The position numbers and the translations under genes were made by a program. Below, in pieces: positions 6,461 to 8,077 of a DNA stretch of 8,077 nt. Numbering within the stretch: the stretch's first letter is position 1; the number at the start of each line of letters is the position of its first letter. The notes below the pieces were generated by a model, which was not told the DNA's origin, ran no database searches, and saw nothing but the letters and a program-made list of their open reading frames with translations. The stretch comes from Candidatus Peregrinibacteria bacterium (lineage in GTDB: Bacteria; Patescibacteriota; Gracilibacteria; UBA1369; PNNO01), in assembly GCA_030595015.1 (NCBI GenBank), contig JAUVDZ010000050.1, forward strand, positions 1 through 8,077, in the 5' to 3' direction.

Positions 6461-7477
6461 TTACATAGTTTTTCCAACTGCTTTTGCAACTGGCCGCATC
6501 TCATCCATCATATCTTTAAAGATTTCAGGAGTAAGAGCTTGCTGCCCATCGCAAAGTGCTTCGTCTGGTTTTGGATGAACCTCTACGATTATACCATCAG
6601 CACCAGCAGCAATAGAAGCTTTAGACATTGGCGGAATTAAAGAAGGTTTTCCTGCTGCATGAGAAGGATCCACAATAATAGGCAAATGACTAAGTTCTTT
6701 AATTAAAGGAACAGATTGCAAAGCTAGTGTTGAGCGGATTTCAGTTTCAAAAGTTCTAATTCCTCTTTCACATAAAATTACATTTGGATTTCCATTTGCC
6801 ATAATATATTCGGCAGCTAGTAACCATTCTTTAATTTTCGCAGACATTCCACGTTTTAGAAGGACAGGTCTTTTTTGTTTTCCTAATTCTTCAAGTAGAT
6901 TGAAGTTTTGCATGTTTCGAGCTCCAACCTGAAGAATATCTGCATATTCTGAAACTAAAGGTAAGTCACGAGTGTTTAAAACTTCTGTTACAAAAGGTAT
7001 ATCTTCTTCTTCAGAAACTCTTTTTAGGATTTTTAAGCCTTCTTCACCTAGTCCCTGAAAAGAATAAGGCCCGGTTCTTGGCTTAAATGCTCCACCTCTT
7101 AGGATTTTTGCGCCTGCAGCTTTTACAGCTTTTGCAGCCGCAGAAACGAATTCGTAGTTTTCAACAGCGCAAGGTCCGGCCATTACGCAAATCTCTTTTC
7201 CGCCGATCGTCACGTTGTCGCGAATTTTCACAACTGTTGATTCGTGTTTAGTTTCCCGGCTCACTAATTTATAAGGTGGCAAAACCAGCATTACATTACT
7301 AACTCCGCCTTTTGAGGCTATGTGTTGTTTGTCGAGGATTCGTTCATCACCGATAACTGCAATAACAGTTCTTTCAGTTCCGTAGAGTGGCATAGGCTTT
7401 AAGCCTTTAGCTTCAATTTCCTGCAAAATCGACTGCGTTTGTTCTTTAGTAGCCGACTTCCTCATTACTATAATCAT
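6461..7477 (-). CDS. aroF: DAHP synthase, type I-beta with N-terminal regulatory domain
   Basis: 3-deoxy-7-phosphoheptulonate synthase (EC 2.5.1.54) condenses phosphoenolpyruvate with erythrose 4-phosphate, the first committed and usually feedback-controlled shikimate step. Residues 1 to about 70 form the ferredoxin-like domain (MIIVM start, then VIAVIGDE at 38-45). In Thermotoga maritima this domain mediates inhibition by Tyr and Phe, so similar allosteric control is likely here. The barrel begins near residue 90: AGPCAVE (100-106), RGGAFKPRTGPYSFQGLG (127-144), QVGARNMQNF (183-192), LLKRGM (206-211), ILCERGIRTFE (234-244), DPSHAAG (270-276), VEVHP (298-302) and LCDGQQAL (308-315). Metal ligands are Cys103, His273, Glu299 and Asp310, each one higher than in the T. 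maritima enzyme. ATG 7475-7477 gives the conserved MIIVM N-terminus, so it is preferred over the internal Met5, and it lacks a Shine-Dalgarno. This is the first gene of the four-gene aro operon. Confidence 0.97.
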   Translation of the reverse strand: MIIVMRKSATKEQTQSILQEIEAKGLKPMPLYGTERTVIAVIGDERILDKQHIASKGGVSNVMLVLPPYKLVSRETKHESTVVKIRDNVTIGGKEICVMAGPCAVENYEFVSAAAKAVKAAGAKILRGGAFKPRTGPYSFQGLGEEGLKILKRVSEEEDIPFVTEVLNTRDLPLVSEYADILQVGARNMQNFNLLEELGKQKRPVLLKRGMSAKIKEWLLAAEYIMANGNPNVILCERGIRTFETEIRSTLALQSVPLIKELSHLPIIVDPSHAAGKPSLIPPMSKASIAAGADGIIVEVHPKPDEALCDGQQALTPEIFKDMMDEMRPVAKAVGKTM

Positions 7478-7593
7478 TGCGAATTTTGTTAATATTAAGG
7501 GCTAAATAAAAATACCAGAATTTTTTGAGAGGGGGAAGGGGAAGTGTCTTTTTGGACCCTTCTGCAATTTTGCGACTTGTGCGCAGGTGAAGA
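7478..7593 (-). promoter_or_regulatory. Putative long 5' leader of the aro operon
   Basis: If transcription begins near 7593, the leader before aroF is about 115 bases. In the RNA sense GAAGGG (7562-7557) can pair with CCCTTC (7540-7535) around a 16-base loop. An 18-base pure pyrimidine tract (7544-7527) partly overlaps the hairpin, and an AT-rich stretch with the palindrome TTAATATTAA follows just before the start. No known riboswitch or T-box motif is recognised, and no stem followed by a U-run. Confidence 0.25.
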
Positions 7594-7596
7594 AAG

Positions 7597-7612
7597 GTGA
7601 GTATACCCTCAC
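7597..7612. promoter_or_regulatory. Inverted repeat over the aro operon -10, candidate operator
   Basis: GTGAG (7597-7601) and CTCAC (7608-7612) are exact inverted copies around six bases (TATACC). The repeat covers the candidate aroF -10, where a repressor would act. The arms are only five bases long, so chance occurrence cannot be excluded. Confidence 0.3.
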
Positions 7613-7627
7613 GGTCGAAAAATGCAA
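7600..7627 (-). promoter_or_regulatory. Candidate promoter of the aro operon
   Basis: On the minus strand TATACT (7600-7605) matches the -10 consensus in five of six bases, with TTGCAT (7622-7627) 16 bases upstream as a weak -35 (three of six). Transcription would start near 7593 and leave about 115 bases before the aroF ATG. The -10 sits inside the inverted repeat at 7597-7612. Confidence 0.35.
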
Positions 7628-7647
7628 GTTAAAGTTGGGTGTTCGTC

Positions 7648-7676
7648 TTGATTCTGCGCTTCTAATAAGCCATAAT
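7648..7676 (+). promoter_or_regulatory. Sigma-70-type promoter of the right-edge gene
   Basis: TTGATT (7648-7653) and CATAAT (7671-7676) are separated by exactly 17 bases and match the -35 and -10 consensus in four and five of six positions. The start of transcription would fall near 7683, giving a leader of about 19 bases before ATG 7702. This is the best promoter match in the window. It is oriented away from the candidate aro promoter, with 20 bases between the two -35 boxes. Confidence 0.5.
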
Positions 7677-7701
7677 TTAAAATACACTTAACCTTAAACA
7701 T

Positions 7702-8077
7702 ATGGAAGATATACATGGAAAATTTGTAAAATATGGTGCGAATGCCAAGGTTTGGATTAATAAATGCAAGATGTTGTTGCCTGAGATTGATCGGCAAAGG
7801 ATTTGGCATGAGAAGGGTTTCGGATCGATTTATGAATATGCGGCCAAGTTGGCTGGATTGAGCCATGGGCAAGTTCGTGATGCATTGTGGATCATGAAAA
7901 AGATTGAAGATAAGCCTGCATTATTAAAAGTTGCAGAGAAAAAGGGATTAGGTTCAGTGAGACCCGCTGCAACGATTGCAACACAAGAGACTCAGGAATT
8001 TTGGGCAGACAAAGCTGAAGAGATGCCTGCAAATACGCTCGAAACTTATGTTCGTGAATCTCGTCATATGACGAGAT
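7702..8077 (+). CDS. Helical N-terminal part of a probable HNH nuclease-type protein (3' end outside window)
   Basis: Starting at ATG 7702 the frame stays open for 125 codons to the right edge, so the gene is truncated. The translation begins MEDIHGKFVKYGANAKVWIN and continues with LLPEIDRQRIWHEKGFGSIY, EYAAKLAGLSHGQVRDALWI, KKIEDKPALLKVAEKKGLGS, RPAATIATQETQEFWADKA, and ends LETYVRESRHMTR. It is predicted to be all helical and soluble. The block W.EKGFGSIYEYAAKLAGLS reads like the SIYEYA...LSxG...AL region found before a C-terminal HNH endonuclease domain in many CPR and other bacterial proteins. The HNH motif itself would lie beyond the window, so the nuclease assignment is inferred from memory of that family and is uncertain. 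A good promoter lies directly upstream, the start codon has no Shine-Dalgarno, and the gene diverges from the aro operon. Confidence 0.8.
   Translation, partial: MEDIHGKFVKYGANAKVWINKCKMLLPEIDRQRIWHEKGFGSIYEYAAKLAGLSHGQVRDALWIMKKIEDKPALLKVAEKKGLGSVRPAATIATQETQEFWADKAEEMPANTLETYVRESRHMTR

Noticed and set aside
7527..7544. G-quadruplex in the purine tract
   Set aside because: There are only two long G runs, not the four needed.
7502..7687. Phe-rich 61-codon minus-strand frame before aroF, as a leader peptide for attenuation
   Set aside because: It needs a GTG start upstream of the candidate promoter, its Phe codons are scattered rather than clustered, and no terminator/antiterminator pair is seen.
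1..8077. CRISPR array, insertion sequence or long direct repeat
   Set aside because: No regularly spaced repeats, transposase or long terminal inverted repeats were found by reading both strands.

Overview
The window is about 8.1 kb of compact, AT-rich, gene-dense bacterial DNA. It holds eight protein genes, two of them cut by the window edges. No RNA gene, insertion sequence, CRISPR array or gene-free stretch over 300 bases was seen. Gaps are small, two convergent gene pairs overlap at their 3' ends, and none of the seven visible starts has a Shine-Dalgarno sequence. All seven visible stops are TAA or TAG, and full-length conserved enzymes read through with no in-frame TGA. With the small coiled-coil/membrane protein and the right-edge protein, this suggests a member of the Candidate Phyla Radiation (Patescibacteria), possibly Peregrinibacteria-like. 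That placement is inference at low to moderate confidence.

Layout. Bases 1-638 (+) carry the 3' part of an unrecognised gene with distinct arginine codon use. Bases 623-2047 (-) encode L-aspartate oxidase, NadB, the first enzyme of de novo NAD synthesis, overlapping the previous gene tail to tail. Bases 2048-2179 form a divergent intergenic region with a perfect 7+7 palindrome next to nadB and an 80-base island of 50% GC containing two small hairpins. Bases 2180-3373 (+) encode a U32-family protein of the TrhP/YegQ type, a candidate tRNA wobble-uridine hydroxylation protein with four conserved cysteines.

Bases 7477 down to 3370 (-) are one tight transcription unit: type I-beta DAHP synthase with an N-terminal regulatory domain (aroF), 3-dehydroquinate synthase (aroB), a fused EPSP synthase-shikimate kinase (aroA-aroK), and an 88-residue coiled-coil plus membrane-helix protein of unknown function. 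Bases 7478-7701 form a divergent regulatory region with candidate promoters for both flanking genes. From 7702 (+) to the right edge runs the N-terminal part of a helical protein that resembles the region preceding HNH nuclease domains in CPR proteins.

How the genes work together. The aro operon covers shikimate-pathway steps 1, 2, 5 and 6. Dehydroquinase, shikimate dehydrogenase and chorismate synthase are not in the window. In characterised bacteria TrhP needs prephenate, which is made from chorismate, so the U32 gene beside this operon may be metabolically linked to it. The order aroB, aroA, aroK matches the order of the first three domains of the fungal AROM pentafunctional protein.
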